A DNA stretch of 64,000 bases from Candidatus Zipacnadia bacterium (GTDB lineage: Bacteria > Armatimonadota > Zipacnadia > Zipacnadales > UBA5352). This document shows, piece by piece, positions 16,887 through 25,812 of this stretch. Position 1 is the first letter of the stretch. Each line of letters starts with the position of its first letter. The translations under genes and the position numbers were made by a program. A model generated the notes under the pieces. That model was not told where the DNA came from. It saw only the letters and a list, made by a program, of their open reading frames with translations, and did no database searches. The stretch lies in NCBI GenBank assembly GCA_029821735.1, contig JALGSU010000012.1, positions 124,001 through 188,000 of the forward strand, written 5' to 3'.

Positions 16887-17330
16887 CTATCCCTTCTCGG
16901 CCTCGTCTTTGATAGCCGCGAGCATCGAATCACAGTTTTGCTGCGTCTTCTTCTGAAGCACCTTCTGGATCAGCGCGCCGATGAGCGGCACGTTGTAGGC
17001 GTAGTCGAGCACGAGCGTCGCCCGCGTGCCTTCGCCATCAGCCATGAAGCGCCACGTGCCGCTATACTCCGTGAAGTCGCCCTCAAGCATTTTGAAGTCG
17101 CAGGTGTGAGTCTCGGCGTTCCAGAAGTCTTCCTCGGTCCATTTGATCTGTCGGTTGAGTTCTTTGATCGCGGCCGCCCAGCGACTGACCTGGCGATCCT
17201 CGGTCTGTTCGAGGATTTCCACCTCGTCGACATCGTCCATGAACTCGGGGAAACGCTCGATATCGCTGGCGATCTCGTAGACGCGCTCTACGGGCGCGTT
17301 GATGGTGACTTCGGACGTGACAGTTGGCAT
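16887..17330 (-). CDS. SRPBCC family protein (polyketide cyclase/dehydrase-like)
   Basis: A 147-residue START-like hydrophobic-pocket protein. The N-terminal VTINAPVERVYEIASDIERF is the family's first strand and helix, and the C-terminal helix is present (QKKTQQNCDSMLAAIKDEAE). The length fits. Relatives bind lipids, polyketides or quinone precursors; the COQ10-like group helps in respiratory quinone handling. GGAGCGACACC precedes the ATG. It lies 36 nt after the DUF951 gene and probably shares the histidine kinase transcript. The ligand is unknown. Confidence 0.85.
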   Translation of the reverse strand: MPTVTSEVTINAPVERVYEIASDIERFPEFMDDVDEVEILEQTEDRQVSRWAAAIKELNRQIKWTEEDFWNAETHTCDFKMLEGDFTEYSGTWRFMADGEGTRATLVLDYAYNVPLIGALIQKVLQKKTQQNCDSMLAAIKDEAEKG

Positions 17331-17366
17331 GGTGTCGCTCCTATGGTCGGGTAGCCGGTCCCGGTC

Positions 17367-17567
17367 TTACTCACCAGCCCGACGGACAAACCTGGTAATG
17401 CGGCGTTCGAGCCTGGCGCGGGGCACCCGGACGATGTGCTCGCACCCGCTGCAGCGCAGTTTCACCTCGACGCCCAGGCCCAGAACCTCCCACTCATTCG
17501 CGCCGCAGGGGTGAGGCTTCTTCAGGGCGAGCACATCCCCCTCCATTATGCGCACAATCTCTGCCAT
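17367..17567 (-). CDS. DUF951 family small protein
   Basis: A 66-residue protein with the DUF951 signature: GDVLALKKPHPCGANEWEVL followed by a CxxC pair in RCSGCEHIVRVPR. In Firmicutes the family is often found near ychF, parB or rpsF; its function is unknown. I chose the ATG at 17567, two bases after the stop of the histidine kinase. There is no convincing ribosome site, so translation is probably coupled to the upstream gene. An upstream in-frame start would overlap the kinase and is not supported by homology. Confidence 0.85.
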   Translation of the reverse strand: MAEIVRIMEGDVLALKKPHPCGANEWEVLGLGVEVKLRCSGCEHIVRVPRARLERRITRFVRRAGE

Positions 17568-17569
17568 CG

Positions 17570-20461
17570 TCACTCGCCGCGCGCCGGCGGGCCGCCCTCC
17601 TCGCCCGGCAGCGCTGTGTAGTGCGGGATGCGAACCGTGAAGGTCGAGCCCTCCTGCCACACACTCTCCACGGTGATCTCGCCACCGTGCGCCTGCACGA
17701 TATGCCTGCACACATACAGCCCCACGCCCGTGCCGCTCACGCGCCCGTAGCTGTCATCGTGCACCCGCTGGAAGCTCTGGAAGAGCCGGGGGAGGTCCTC
17801 GGGCTTGATGCCCTCGCCCTGGTCCTCTACCTCGATCACCACGTGACCGTCGGCGCCATAGGCTCGGACGATGACGTCCCCGCCCTCGGGCGAGTATTTC
17901 TGAGCGTTCTCGACCAGGTTGATGAGCACGCTCTCAATCTTTGGTCGGTCAACCCAGAACGCCCCGAGCCCCTCGTCCACCTCCATCGAGCGATGGTGCT
18001 CTGAGCCACCGTGGCGGCACAACTCAAAGACGCCCTCGATCAACTCGCGGGCATCGGCGATCTCCATCCAGGTCAGTTCGAGGCGCATGCCCGCTTCCAC
18101 CCGGGACAAGTCGAGGAAGTCTTGCACCAGATACTGCATGCGCCGTGCCTGACGCCGAGCGATCTCCAGCAGCTTCTCGGTTGTCTCGTCCTCGGCCTTC
18201 ACTCGATCGGTGAGCATATGACAGGCGCCCTGCAGCGAGGCAATTGGGTTCTTGAGTTCGTGTGAGACGAATGAGATCAGGTCGGTCTTCATCTGGTCGA
18301 GCTTCTTGAGGTGGGTGATGTCGGTGAATATCGCGCACTTGTCAGCCGCCTGCTCGCCCTCGCGTTCGATCAGGGCGATATGGGCCTGCACGGTGCGACC
18401 GGTCTCTTTGTCGAGCACGATTTCTGTCTCGTACGAGCCCCCGTGTGGTGACAGCGGCATGGCGAACAACTCGACCAGGATCGGATTATCAATGACCGCC
18501 AGAATCGGATTGCCGAGCGCCTCGTCCTCATCGATGCCCAGCATCTCCTGGGCGACGTCGTTGAAGATGACGATGCGGTCGCTCGCGTCGGTTGCCACCA
18601 CTCCGTCCACCATCTGCGCGACCAGCGTCGAGATGCGTGCCATCTCGATAGCCAGGCGGCGGTTCGCGTTGCGCAGCTCGTCGTTGGCGAAATCAACACG
18701 GTCGGACAGTTCGCGATACAGGCGCGCGGTCTCCAGAAACAGCGCCGCTTGATGCGCGATCACGGTCAGCAGTTGCACGTCCTGGTCCGTGAAAGTGCCC
18801 TCGCGCTTGTTGATAAGCTCCAGCACTCCGACAACCTGATTCTGCAGCGTCATCGGCACGGCCAGGATTGACCGCGTCTGGAACTCGATGGCGTCGGCGA
18901 TGTCGACTGCCCAGCGCGGGTCCCGCCGCACGTCGTCCACCACCACAGGCTCACCCGTCAGCGCCACCGTCCCCGCGATGCCCTTGCCAAGCTCGATCCG
19001 GAAGTCCTTGAGCATCGGGCCCTTGTCACCGAGGGCCACCTCAAAGCGCAAGAACTGCCGGCTCGGATCCATCAGCAGAAGCGAAGCTGCCTCGGTGCCG
19101 ATCTCACCCTCCGCCCACCGCAGCGTCTCGATCAGAAGCTGGTCGCGGTCGAGGCTGGAGTTCGTCAGACGCCCGATGCCCGCGATCGTCTGCAGCCGCG
19201 AGTGCAGTCGAGTTTCCGCCGCCACTCGCTGGCTGTCGACGCTGGCGGCCGAGTTCGCCACAAGCAGCGCGCCGGTCAGCCCCACCGCAAGCAGCGCCTC
19301 GGCCATGGGCACGTAGATGTTCACCAGGAAAAGACCGATGCCCACCATGAACACTCCGGCCACCAGGAACGCGGTGATGAACAGGCCCGACAGTGGCCCG
19401 GCGCGTGACACCAACCAGGCGGTGAGCAGAGCCAGCAGAATTGCGCTGGCATGCCCGGCCCACGGCGTGGTGCGCGACAGCGGGTCGCCAGCCAGCAGAT
19501 TGTCCGTGACATGTGCGGCCACTTCGGCCCCGGGCATGCGCGAGGCGGTCGGCGTGCGAAGATAGCCGGTAACATCTGCGCGGTCGGTGCCCACGATAAC
19601 GATCTTGCCCTTGACCAGGCCCTCGAACTGGGCCATCGGCATGGAGGCGGCGGCGTGGTAGGAAACCCGCGGGAACTCGTTGTAGTCGCCACGGTAGTTG
19701 ATCAGAACCTCCGCCGCCTGGTTGATACGCCAACTGCGTTCGCCCAGTCGTGCGAAGTCGTCGGTGATGCGCAGGCTTCCCGGCGGCAGTCCATCGGCCA
19801 GGCGCACCAGCTCGGTCCAGAAAGCGGGGTAGATGGTGCCGCGCCACGACACCGCAAGTGGCGCTTCGCGGACAACGCCAGCCACGTCGACGAACACCCT
19901 GTTGCTGCCCACACCGGCGGCCGCTTCGACCAACTCGGCCGCCGGCAATGCGAGGGTGACCGGGTCGGGGGTCTCAAAGCCTATGATCGCGCCGTGGCCG
20001 CAACTGAAGGCCGCGATCTCATCGGCACGTACCAGCGTCTGGTCGCCCTCCTTGGCCCCACTAAGGGGCATCACAACCTTGCCGTGGGCCCGCATCGCGT
20101 CCGCTAGCCTCAGGCCGGCCCAGTCGATGGGCTTATGAGCGTAACTGGACGTGATGCCCGGGATATCGAGACCAATCACCGTGGCACCCGCTTCATCCAA
20201 GCGCTCGACCAGTTCCGCTAACTGCTGCGTCGGCCAGATGGCAGGGCCGCTCACGTTCGGCACTGGTTGGGTGAGGGCGATCAGCAGCACTTCGTCGGTG
20301 GTGGGGATGCTTCCGCGGACGTTGAAGCGTATGCCGAGAAGGCCGCTCTCAGTGCTGTAGAGTCGTCCCAACGAGCTCAGGGCTGCGACACACGTGAAGG
20401 CGCCCAAAGCCAGCCAGATGGCGTTGCGAAGGCGTCGACCGGTTATGCGGTACCTTTGCAT
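17570..20461 (-). CDS. CHASE2-GAF-PAS sensor histidine kinase
   Basis: A 963-residue membrane-bound sensor. Order: TM1 (~14-32); extracytoplasmic CHASE2 domain (~35-330, with IGLDIPG, FVDVAGVVREAPL and YRGDYNEFPRVSY); three transmembrane helices (~340-410); GAF domain (~430-585); short coiled coil; PAS domain (~615-715); HisKA with phospho-acceptor His734 in FVSHELKNP; HATPase with the N box LINLVENAQKYS, the G1 box DQGEGI and the G2 box GTGVGLYVCRHI. All catalytic boxes are intact. No response regulator is adjacent, so it is orphan within the window. A long inverted repeat lies just upstream (20505-20579). DUF951 and SRPBCC genes follow it. Confidence 0.92.
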   Translation of the reverse strand: MQRYRITGRRLRNAIWLALGAFTCVAALSSLGRLYSTESGLLGIRFNVRGSIPTTDEVLLIALTQPVPNVSGPAIWPTQQLAELVERLDEAGATVIGLDIPGITSSYAHKPIDWAGLRLADAMRAHGKVVMPLSGAKEGDQTLVRADEIAAFSCGHGAIIGFETPDPVTLALPAAELVEAAAGVGSNRVFVDVAGVVREAPLAVSWRGTIYPAFWTELVRLADGLPPGSLRITDDFARLGERSWRINQAAEVLINYRGDYNEFPRVSYHAAASMPMAQFEGLVKGKIVIVGTDRADVTGYLRTPTASRMPGAEVAAHVTDNLLAGDPLSRTTPWAGHASAILLALLTAWLVSRAGPLSGLFITAFLVAGVFMVGIGLFLVNIYVPMAEALLAVGLTGALLVANSAASVDSQRVAAETRLHSRLQTIAGIGRLTNSSLDRDQLLIETLRWAEGEIGTEAASLLLMDPSRQFLRFEVALGDKGPMLKDFRIELGKGIAGTVALTGEPVVVDDVRRDPRWAVDIADAIEFQTRSILAVPMTLQNQVVGVLELINKREGTFTDQDVQLLTVIAHQAALFLETARLYRELSDRVDFANDELRNANRRLAIEMARISTLVAQMVDGVVATDASDRIVIFNDVAQEMLGIDEDEALGNPILAVIDNPILVELFAMPLSPHGGSYETEIVLDKETGRTVQAHIALIEREGEQAADKCAIFTDITHLKKLDQMKTDLISFVSHELKNPIASLQGACHMLTDRVKAEDETTEKLLEIARRQARRMQYLVQDFLDLSRVEAGMRLELTWMEIADARELIEGVFELCRHGGSEHHRSMEVDEGLGAFWVDRPKIESVLINLVENAQKYSPEGGDVIVRAYGADGHVVIEVEDQGEGIKPEDLPRLFQSFQRVHDDSYGRVSGTGVGLYVCRHIVQAHGGEITVESVWQEGSTFTVRIPHYTALPGEEGGPPARGE

Positions 20462-20504
20462 AGCCGTTCCCCCACGTCAACTGACCGGCGCGAGATACAG
20501 TGCA

Positions 20505-20579
20505 ATATTCGCCACCCCCCCGCCGAGGGCCTGCACCGGTCCATAGGCTCGCAGGTGAGACGGCCTCGGTGGCGAATAT
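20505..20579. promoter_or_regulatory. long imperfect inverted repeat between divergent genes
   Basis: ATATTCGCCACC (20505-20516) and its exact reverse complement GGTGGCGAATAT (20568-20579) are separated by 51 nt. After a C-rich insertion in the left arm, pairing resumes (CGAGGGCC against GGCCTCGG). It sits between the histidine kinase start (20461) and the DUF6785 gene start (20631). It could be paired operator half-sites or a structured 5' leader for the kinase. No known riboswitch consensus is recognised. Confidence 0.45.
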
Positions 20580-20630
20580 CGAACGGAGCACAGGTCTCGC
20601 CATACGCACCATGCGCAGCGGCCTGATTCA

Positions 20631-22515
20631 ATGAGGGATCGCGTTCCCGGACGGGACAGCCTGGTGGCGATCGCCCCCGAAGCAGACCTGCGCGCCTCGC
20701 CAGAGCGGAAAGATGGCGTCACGGCGCGCGCCTTTGTTATTGGCATCATCCTGGTCATCGGCTTTACGGTGGCTGGGTGTTTTTCAGTGCTGCTCCGCTA
20801 CGAGATCATCGGTACCGGCTACCTGCCACGCGGCGCGATCTGCTTGCTGCTGGCGCTCATTGCGGGCAACGCGGCGCTGCGCTACCTCGGCCGCACTGGC
20901 CGTCGCCTGTCGCTGACGGCCAACGAGCTGCTCCTCATCTTCGCCATGCTCCTTGTAGTCGGCGCCATCGCGGGCCAGGAATACGCCCAGCACGTCTACC
21001 TCAATATGGTGGGCATCGTCTACTACACCACCCCCGACATCGCCGAGCCTACGCTTTACCTCGATGGGCTCGATCCGATGCTCGTGCCCAGCGTCAATCG
21101 AGAGGACCCCGTCATCCGCTGGGCCTTCGAGGGCCTGCCTCCGGGCGCGGCCTTCCCCTGGCGGCCCTGGGTCACGCCGCTCCTGGTGTGGACGCCCTTC
21201 TTCATGGCCCTGTACTGGATGGTCCTGTGCTTCTCCGCGGCGATGGCTCACCGCTGGGAGCAGGAGGAGCGTTTGCTCTACCCGCTGGTGCAGGTGCCCG
21301 TGGAGATCGTCGAGACTGAGCCATTGGGGCTGGCAATGCCCCTGCGCAACCCCATCCTGTGGATCGCCTTCGGCCTATGCTGCGCCCTCTTCACTTTCAA
21401 GATGATCCACGCCTACGTGCCCTCGCTGCCTGACATCAATCTGCAGAAGTGCCCGTGCACTTCTACCCGGAGATGGTTGGGGTCTCGTACCTGCTCACCG
21501 CTGAGGTGGGCTTCTCGCTGTGGGTCTTCTACTGGTTCCGCCGCATCCAGGAGTTCCTCCGCATCGCAGTGGGCATCGACGCCGGCCACTACCAGTTCTA
21601 CAAGGCTCAGACCATCGGCGGCTATCTCGTGCTCGCGATCGCACTCTTGTGGTCGGCGCGCGCGCATCTGCAACGAGCCTTCACAGTGGCAATGGGCGTC
21701 TTGCGGATGGACCCGGATGACCCGGACGCGCGCGAACCTTACCGCCTTGCGGTGCTCGGCTTTATCGCGGCCCTGTCGCCTTCCCGTTGGTCGGCATGGT
21801 TGTCGCGCGAGTGGTGTGCGAGGCGGGCATCCTCATCTACACCAGCCCCTTCCGCATCAATGAGGCAATCTTCGACATCGCCGGCACCGAGCACATGCAG
21901 CCCGCCGACATCACCATGCTGACCATGACGAGTTGGACGCAGATTCGCTCAACTGCAACCATCAACATGGCCGCCGTCGCGCAGAGCTTCAAGATCGGGT
22001 CGGCGATGGGGGCCAGTCGCACGAAGATGATGCTCATGGCCATGGCCGCGATTACGGTCGCGATCATCGTCTCGCACTTCGCCTCGCTGTACGTGATCTA
22101 CACCTGGGGTGTGCCCAAGCTTGGCTGGTGGCCCAGGGGCTCGTCGCTTGGCGCCACCACGCGGCTCGTGCAATACCTGCAGGTCCCGACGCTGATGACC
22201 GCCAGTGACTGGGTGGGTATGGCCCTCGGCGGCGCGATCACCTGGGCCCTGGTGGCGCTGCGCCGACAGTTCGTATGGTGGCCGCTGCATCCGCTGGGGT
22301 TTGTGACGTGGCTGGGGTGGCCCATCGACCGGTACTGGCTATCGATCTTCATCGGCTGGTTGGTGAAGTATTTCGTGGTCCGCTTCGGCGGGTATCAGAC
22401 CTATCACCGCTTGCGCCCGGCGGCTTTCGGGCTGATCCTCGGGGTCGCGTTCATCGTTACCGTATCGATCGTCCTGCACTTCTTCTACCCCGCCGCGCCT
22501 CTCATCATCGAGTAG
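20631..22515 (+). pseudogene. DUF6785/DUF6784-type polytopic membrane protein, broken by two frameshifts
   Basis: Read through its frameshifts, this is a ~628-codon integral membrane protein matching the DUF6785/DUF6784 proteins of Armatimonadota and Planctomycetota (about 620-650 residues). It has many transmembrane helices, with LTANELLLIFAMLLVVGAIA and ERLLYPLVQVPVEI as typical segments. Frame 1 runs to about 21446 (LPDINLQK), frame 2 continues from KVPVHFYPEMVG to about 21772 (LAVLGFIAA), and frame 3 runs from VGMVVARVVCEAG to the stop. Each break fits a single-base indel. There is no good ribosome site at the ATG. A transport role is suspected for the family, but no substrate is known to me. 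Confidence 0.72.
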
Positions 22516-22532
22516 CCCCGACCACAGATGCG

Positions 22533-22567
22533 ACGTGGCCCGCAGGCATGTTGCTTGCGGGCCACGT
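22533..22567. terminator. bidirectional hairpin between convergent genes
   Basis: ACGTGGCCCGCA (22533-22544) pairs with TGCGGGCCACGT (22556-22567) around an 11-nt loop. It lies between the convergent stops at 22515 and 22583, with little T run on either side. Confidence 0.6.
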
Positions 22568-22582
22568 TACCTGCGCCGTCAG

Positions 22583-23137
22583 CTAGTTCAGGGCTGGGTT
22601 CAGCCAGTTGGTGGGCGCATGCACGGCTCCACCCGTGTCGAATATGACGCCGAAGACGTTGTTCATGTCCTCTTTAGCGCCGCCTACCGGGGTGAGCAGT
22701 GCGTGCTCGTTGATCTGCCCCGCACTTGAGCCCGCCACCGGCGGGTCAACTATCGCGATCAGCATCCCCGACCAAGGCAGGCCCGCTGTCGTGACGCCGT
22801 AGAAGCTGAACTCGGCCATCTTGGAGTTGCCCCGCTTGATGACAGTGGGTATCTGGGCAGTCTGCACCAGGAGCGGTGCACGACCCATGATATCGGACGT
22901 GTAGCACAGAGCCACCGTGCATGGCGGGGCCTCGCCCCTACCGATGTTCTTGACCTGCACCTTCAGGTGCACTTGATGAATATCCCCTTGAGTGAAGCCG
23001 CTGATCATGATCTTGCGCACCACCAGATCCGGGGCCTTGGGGATCTGCATTGTGATCTGCCCGAACGCACCTGGCAGTGGCAGCACCATCGCGCACACGA
23101 TCAGTGACGTAAACACGACTCGACCTGCACTCCTCAT
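22583..23137 (-). CDS. secreted CARDB-like beta-sandwich protein
   Basis: A 184-residue exported protein. The signal peptide (about residues 1-26) ends in GAFG before QITMQ. The rest resembles a CARDB/Ig-like domain: APDLVVRKIMISG at the first strand and QVHLKVQVKNIGRGEA, the VxNxG signature of these domains. GGAGGAAGGGACG precedes the ATG. It is probably a cell-surface or periplasmic adhesion or scaffolding module; no catalytic motif is seen. The hairpin at 22533-22567 follows it. Confidence 0.7.
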   Translation of the reverse strand: MRSAGRVVFTSLIVCAMVLPLPGAFGQITMQIPKAPDLVVRKIMISGFTQGDIHQVHLKVQVKNIGRGEAPPCTVALCYTSDIMGRAPLLVQTAQIPTVIKRGNSKMAEFSFYGVTTAGLPWSGMLIAIVDPPVAGSSAGQINEHALLTPVGGAKEDMNNVFGVIFDTGGAVHAPTNWLNPALN

Positions 23138-23235
23138 CGTCCCTTCCTCCTCCTGGCATGCTCTCTAATGCTGATCTTCCCACATCATGCCTTCGACGCG
23201 GCGCGGGAGTCTCCTGCTTGACTCGCGAGCGCGGC

Positions 23236-24351
23236 TCACGGCCGGCCAGCTTCCTGGAAGGGCGCTTCGGGGGCGTCGCAGATTTCCCGGATGCGGTTCA
23301 TGAACTCCCAGAACGCGCTGTAGCTGCAGTGCGGCGGCAGACCGTGGTCGATGCTGGGCAAGTATCCGCCATGTTCGAGCATCGCCGGGACCTTGGAGTT
23401 GACTTCCGCCAGCGCCGTCTCGCCGGTCGGGTCAACGGTCGAGTGCTTGTCCAGACCGCCGACGATGATGAACTCGGGCAGCTCGCGGCGGGTGCGGAAG
23501 ATGTCCGAGCCTCCGTGCGTCGGCTCGAACGCGTGGCACATGTTGACGCCCGACTTCCACAGGCAATGCACGAACTCGCTCACGTCGCCGTCGCAGTCGA
23601 TGTCCACCACCGCCGCGCCGATCCGCCGCGCGAAATCAGACACCTCGCGGTAGTAAGGTTCGCAGAATTCGGCGAAGGCGTCCGGTGAGATGAGCATCCC
23701 ACCCCGGTAACACATGTCCTCCCAGCCGGTCACGGCGTCTATCTGGATACGCTCCGCCACCCATGAGGCCTGGTCGAGGAACAGGTCGGTCGTTGCGCGG
23801 TTGATCTCGTGAATCAGCGCGGGGTCATCCTGCATGAGGTAGCCGACCTGCTCGGTGCCGAAGTCGCTGCGCATTCGGCCCCAGTAGCTTGGGCAGCTCA
23901 CCATAACGGGCTGGTCGGGCTGAGTCTCAGGGATCGCGGGCCGGCCACGATCGGGGTGTGTCGGGTCCAGCCGGGGGCGCATGTGCTCTTCGAAGTCCTC
24001 GCGGTCCTCGAACATGTAGGTCGCGTACTGCGGCATAGTGTACGTATGGGCGTTGTCGATCAGTTCGCGAGTGACCGACTTATGCTGGCGTATCTGCACA
24101 TAGCCATCGCCAAGGTCCGTGCGCTCAACCTCGAAGCCGGGCAGGTAACCGGTGTGCAGCCCGATCGTGTGGTAGGCCTCCGCCCCCCAGAACTCCACCA
24201 GCGATTCGTAGTCGCTCGGGTAGCCCTCTTCGGCCTGCCATCGGGCCACCGTCTCGATGTGCGCGATGCCGATCCCTGGCGCATACCAGTAGGGCACATA
24301 GTCAGGCCGCTCGAAGTTCACGATGGCCAGGAAGCGCTCGCGAGTCGTCAT
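23236..24351 (-). CDS. uroporphyrinogen decarboxylase (URO-D) superfamily protein, not HemE
   Basis: A 371-residue URO-D-fold protein that starts MTTRERFLAIVNFERPDYVP, the accessory-family opening. Where MtaA-type methyltransferases have a zinc-binding HxC, this protein has VDIDCDGD. Later segments PEFIIVGGLDKH and YLPSIDHGLPPHCSY are shared in pattern with the paralogue at 5272-6366 (LMGGIDKR and YIPDLDHLIPDD), so the two form a subgroup. GGAGGTAAGCC, inside the 3' end of the preceding gene, is the ribosome site. It is the last gene of a minus-strand operon. The reaction is unknown. Confidence 0.8.
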   Translation of the reverse strand: MTTRERFLAIVNFERPDYVPYWYAPGIGIAHIETVARWQAEEGYPSDYESLVEFWGAEAYHTIGLHTGYLPGFEVERTDLGDGYVQIRQHKSVTRELIDNAHTYTMPQYATYMFEDREDFEEHMRPRLDPTHPDRGRPAIPETQPDQPVMVSCPSYWGRMRSDFGTEQVGYLMQDDPALIHEINRATTDLFLDQASWVAERIQIDAVTGWEDMCYRGGMLISPDAFAEFCEPYYREVSDFARRIGAAVVDIDCDGDVSEFVHCLWKSGVNMCHAFEPTHGGSDIFRTRRELPEFIIVGGLDKHSTVDPTGETALAEVNSKVPAMLEHGGYLPSIDHGLPPHCSYSAFWEFMNRIREICDAPEAPFQEAGRP

Positions 24352-24354
24352 GGC

Positions 24355-24987
24355 TTACCTCCGGCGTTTGCCCTGCTTGATGGAGCGCAGATGCGCGGTC
24401 TTGTCGAAGGTCAGCAGCATGTTGCGCGTGGATTGATGGCCGCTCTTCTGCTCAGGACTGGCCATCTCTGCCACCTGACGGAAGTAGTTCATTGGCCTTA
24501 GCCTGACGTGCTCCGCAGCGAGGTAAAGCTCCCCGAGCGCCACGAGCGTGTCCCGCCAGTCGATAGTGGCATCCTCGATCGCGGCTGCGGTCAACCCGCG
24601 CAGCAGCCATGTGTCGTCACGCGTCTCCCGGAGCTGTTTCGCGCATCGGTGCATGTAGCCGTGCATATGGTTGCGCACTCCGCGGCGCGCGCCCACCATC
24701 CCCATAATGTCCACGCGCTGGCGAAAGTCACCCGCCATATACATATCGGCCAGCTCATCGAGCAGTTCATTGAGGCGGTCGCGGTTAATGACGGTGGTCG
24801 GATCCGCGTCGAGACGCGCGGCCGCTTTCTCGATCATCTTGCTGAATTCGTCGGTCTTCACTTTGCGCTTGCCAATGCTCTTGATGACATCTTTCGACGC
24901 CTGGTTGCGCAGGTCGAAGACGCGCTGATACTCGTCGAGATCGCTCGCGATCTGCGTCAGACGTTCTGCTTTCGCCTCGTCAGCCAT
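24355..24987 (-). CDS. hypothetical protein, mostly helical
   Basis: A 210-residue soluble protein that I do not recognise. The N-terminal half is charged and helical (ERLTQIASDLDEYQRVFDLR, KMIEKAAARLDADP). A central ~100 residues contain two histidines in NHMHGYMHRCAKQL. The C-terminus is basic (TAHLRSIKQGKRRR). There is no signal peptide or membrane segment. It is packed between the metallo-hydrolase gene upstream (17 nt) and the URO-D-like gene downstream (3 nt), so co-expression is likely. The basic end could contact nucleic acid; that is speculation. Confidence 0.65.
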   Translation of the reverse strand: MADEAKAERLTQIASDLDEYQRVFDLRNQASKDVIKSIGKRKVKTDEFSKMIEKAAARLDADPTTVINRDRLNELLDELADMYMAGDFRQRVDIMGMVGARRGVRNHMHGYMHRCAKQLRETRDDTWLLRGLTAAAIEDATIDWRDTLVALGELYLAAEHVRLRPMNYFRQVAEMASPEQKSGHQSTRNMLLTFDKTAHLRSIKQGKRRR

Positions 24988-25004
24988 TAGTCAATCCTCA
25001 GGCG

Positions 25005-25781
25005 TCAAAGCACCAGTGTCATCCCCGGCTCCGGCCAGTGCGTGCTCGGAAATATCTCGCGCGCAGCGTCCAGCAAGTCGTTCTTCAGACCAGTGTTGGT
25101 GTGGACCAGATACAGCGCCCCCGCTCCAGCATCGCGGGCGATCGCTGCCGACTGGCGCACGCCCGAGTGCCCGGTCTCAGGCGTCACCTCTGGATCGCTC
25201 AGGCCAGCCGACGCCTCGTAGATCAGGACGTCAACGCCCGCGAAGAACTCGGAAAGTTCGGGCAGGTAGGCGGTGTCCCCGGGAATGCCGATCTGTATGC
25301 CGGTCATGGTGTCGGTGAAACGGTAGGCCAGGCCCTGCACTTGGTGATGTGTGGGCGCTGTCATCACGCTCAGCTCGCCGACCTCGAAGCCCTCGCCCGG
25401 CTGCACTGGGCAGATGTTTGGCGTGCTTTGCACCATCGAGAACCGGTCGCCCTGCAGGTATGCGCGCGCCAGTTCCACCACCCGCTCGATGTCATCTGCC
25501 GGGCCAATGACCTTCAGTTCAGGCGCGCCCTCGGGCAGGCGCGCTTTCTGCATGCGGCGGTAGAAGAAGATGCTGGCCAATCCCATGTAGTGGTCATGGT
25601 GGCAGTGCGTGATCAGGACGTGGTCAAGCTCGGTTGCATCATGCCCACACCGCAACATGCTCAGCGCGGCGCACCATCCGGTGTCCACGAGAACGTGGCC
25701 GTTGAGCAGATAACATGCGGTCTCATTCCCAGCGTGTGGTGTGCACGAGTCTGTGCCGACGAACGTCAGAGTCGTGGCCAT
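25005..25781 (-). CDS. MBL-fold metallo-hydrolase (RNase Z-like branch)
   Basis: A 258-residue metallo-beta-lactamase-fold enzyme. The metal motif HxHxDH is present as THCHHDH (His59, His61, Asp63, His64). Further ligands are likely His165-166 in APTHHQVQ, Asp190 in IPGDTAYLPEL and the late His in YLVHTNTG. The opening TLTFVGTDSCTPHAGNETAC resembles RNase Z and PhnP relatives. I chose the ATG at 25781 because GGAGG lies 7 nt upstream and homology starts there. It lies in an operon with a class II aldolase; a phosphodiesterase or lactonase role is possible. Confidence 0.85.
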   Translation of the reverse strand: MATTLTFVGTDSCTPHAGNETACYLLNGHVLVDTGWCAALSMLRCGHDATELDHVLITHCHHDHYMGLASIFFYRRMQKARLPEGAPELKVIGPADDIERVVELARAYLQGDRFSMVQSTPNICPVQPGEGFEVGELSVMTAPTHHQVQGLAYRFTDTMTGIQIGIPGDTAYLPELSEFFAGVDVLIYEASAGLSDPEVTPETGHSGVRQSAAIARDAGAGALYLVHTNTGLKNDLLDAAREIFPSTHWPEPGMTLVL

Positions 25782-25812
25782 ACTGCTGCCTCCAGGGAGG
25801 TGCTGAAGAGGG

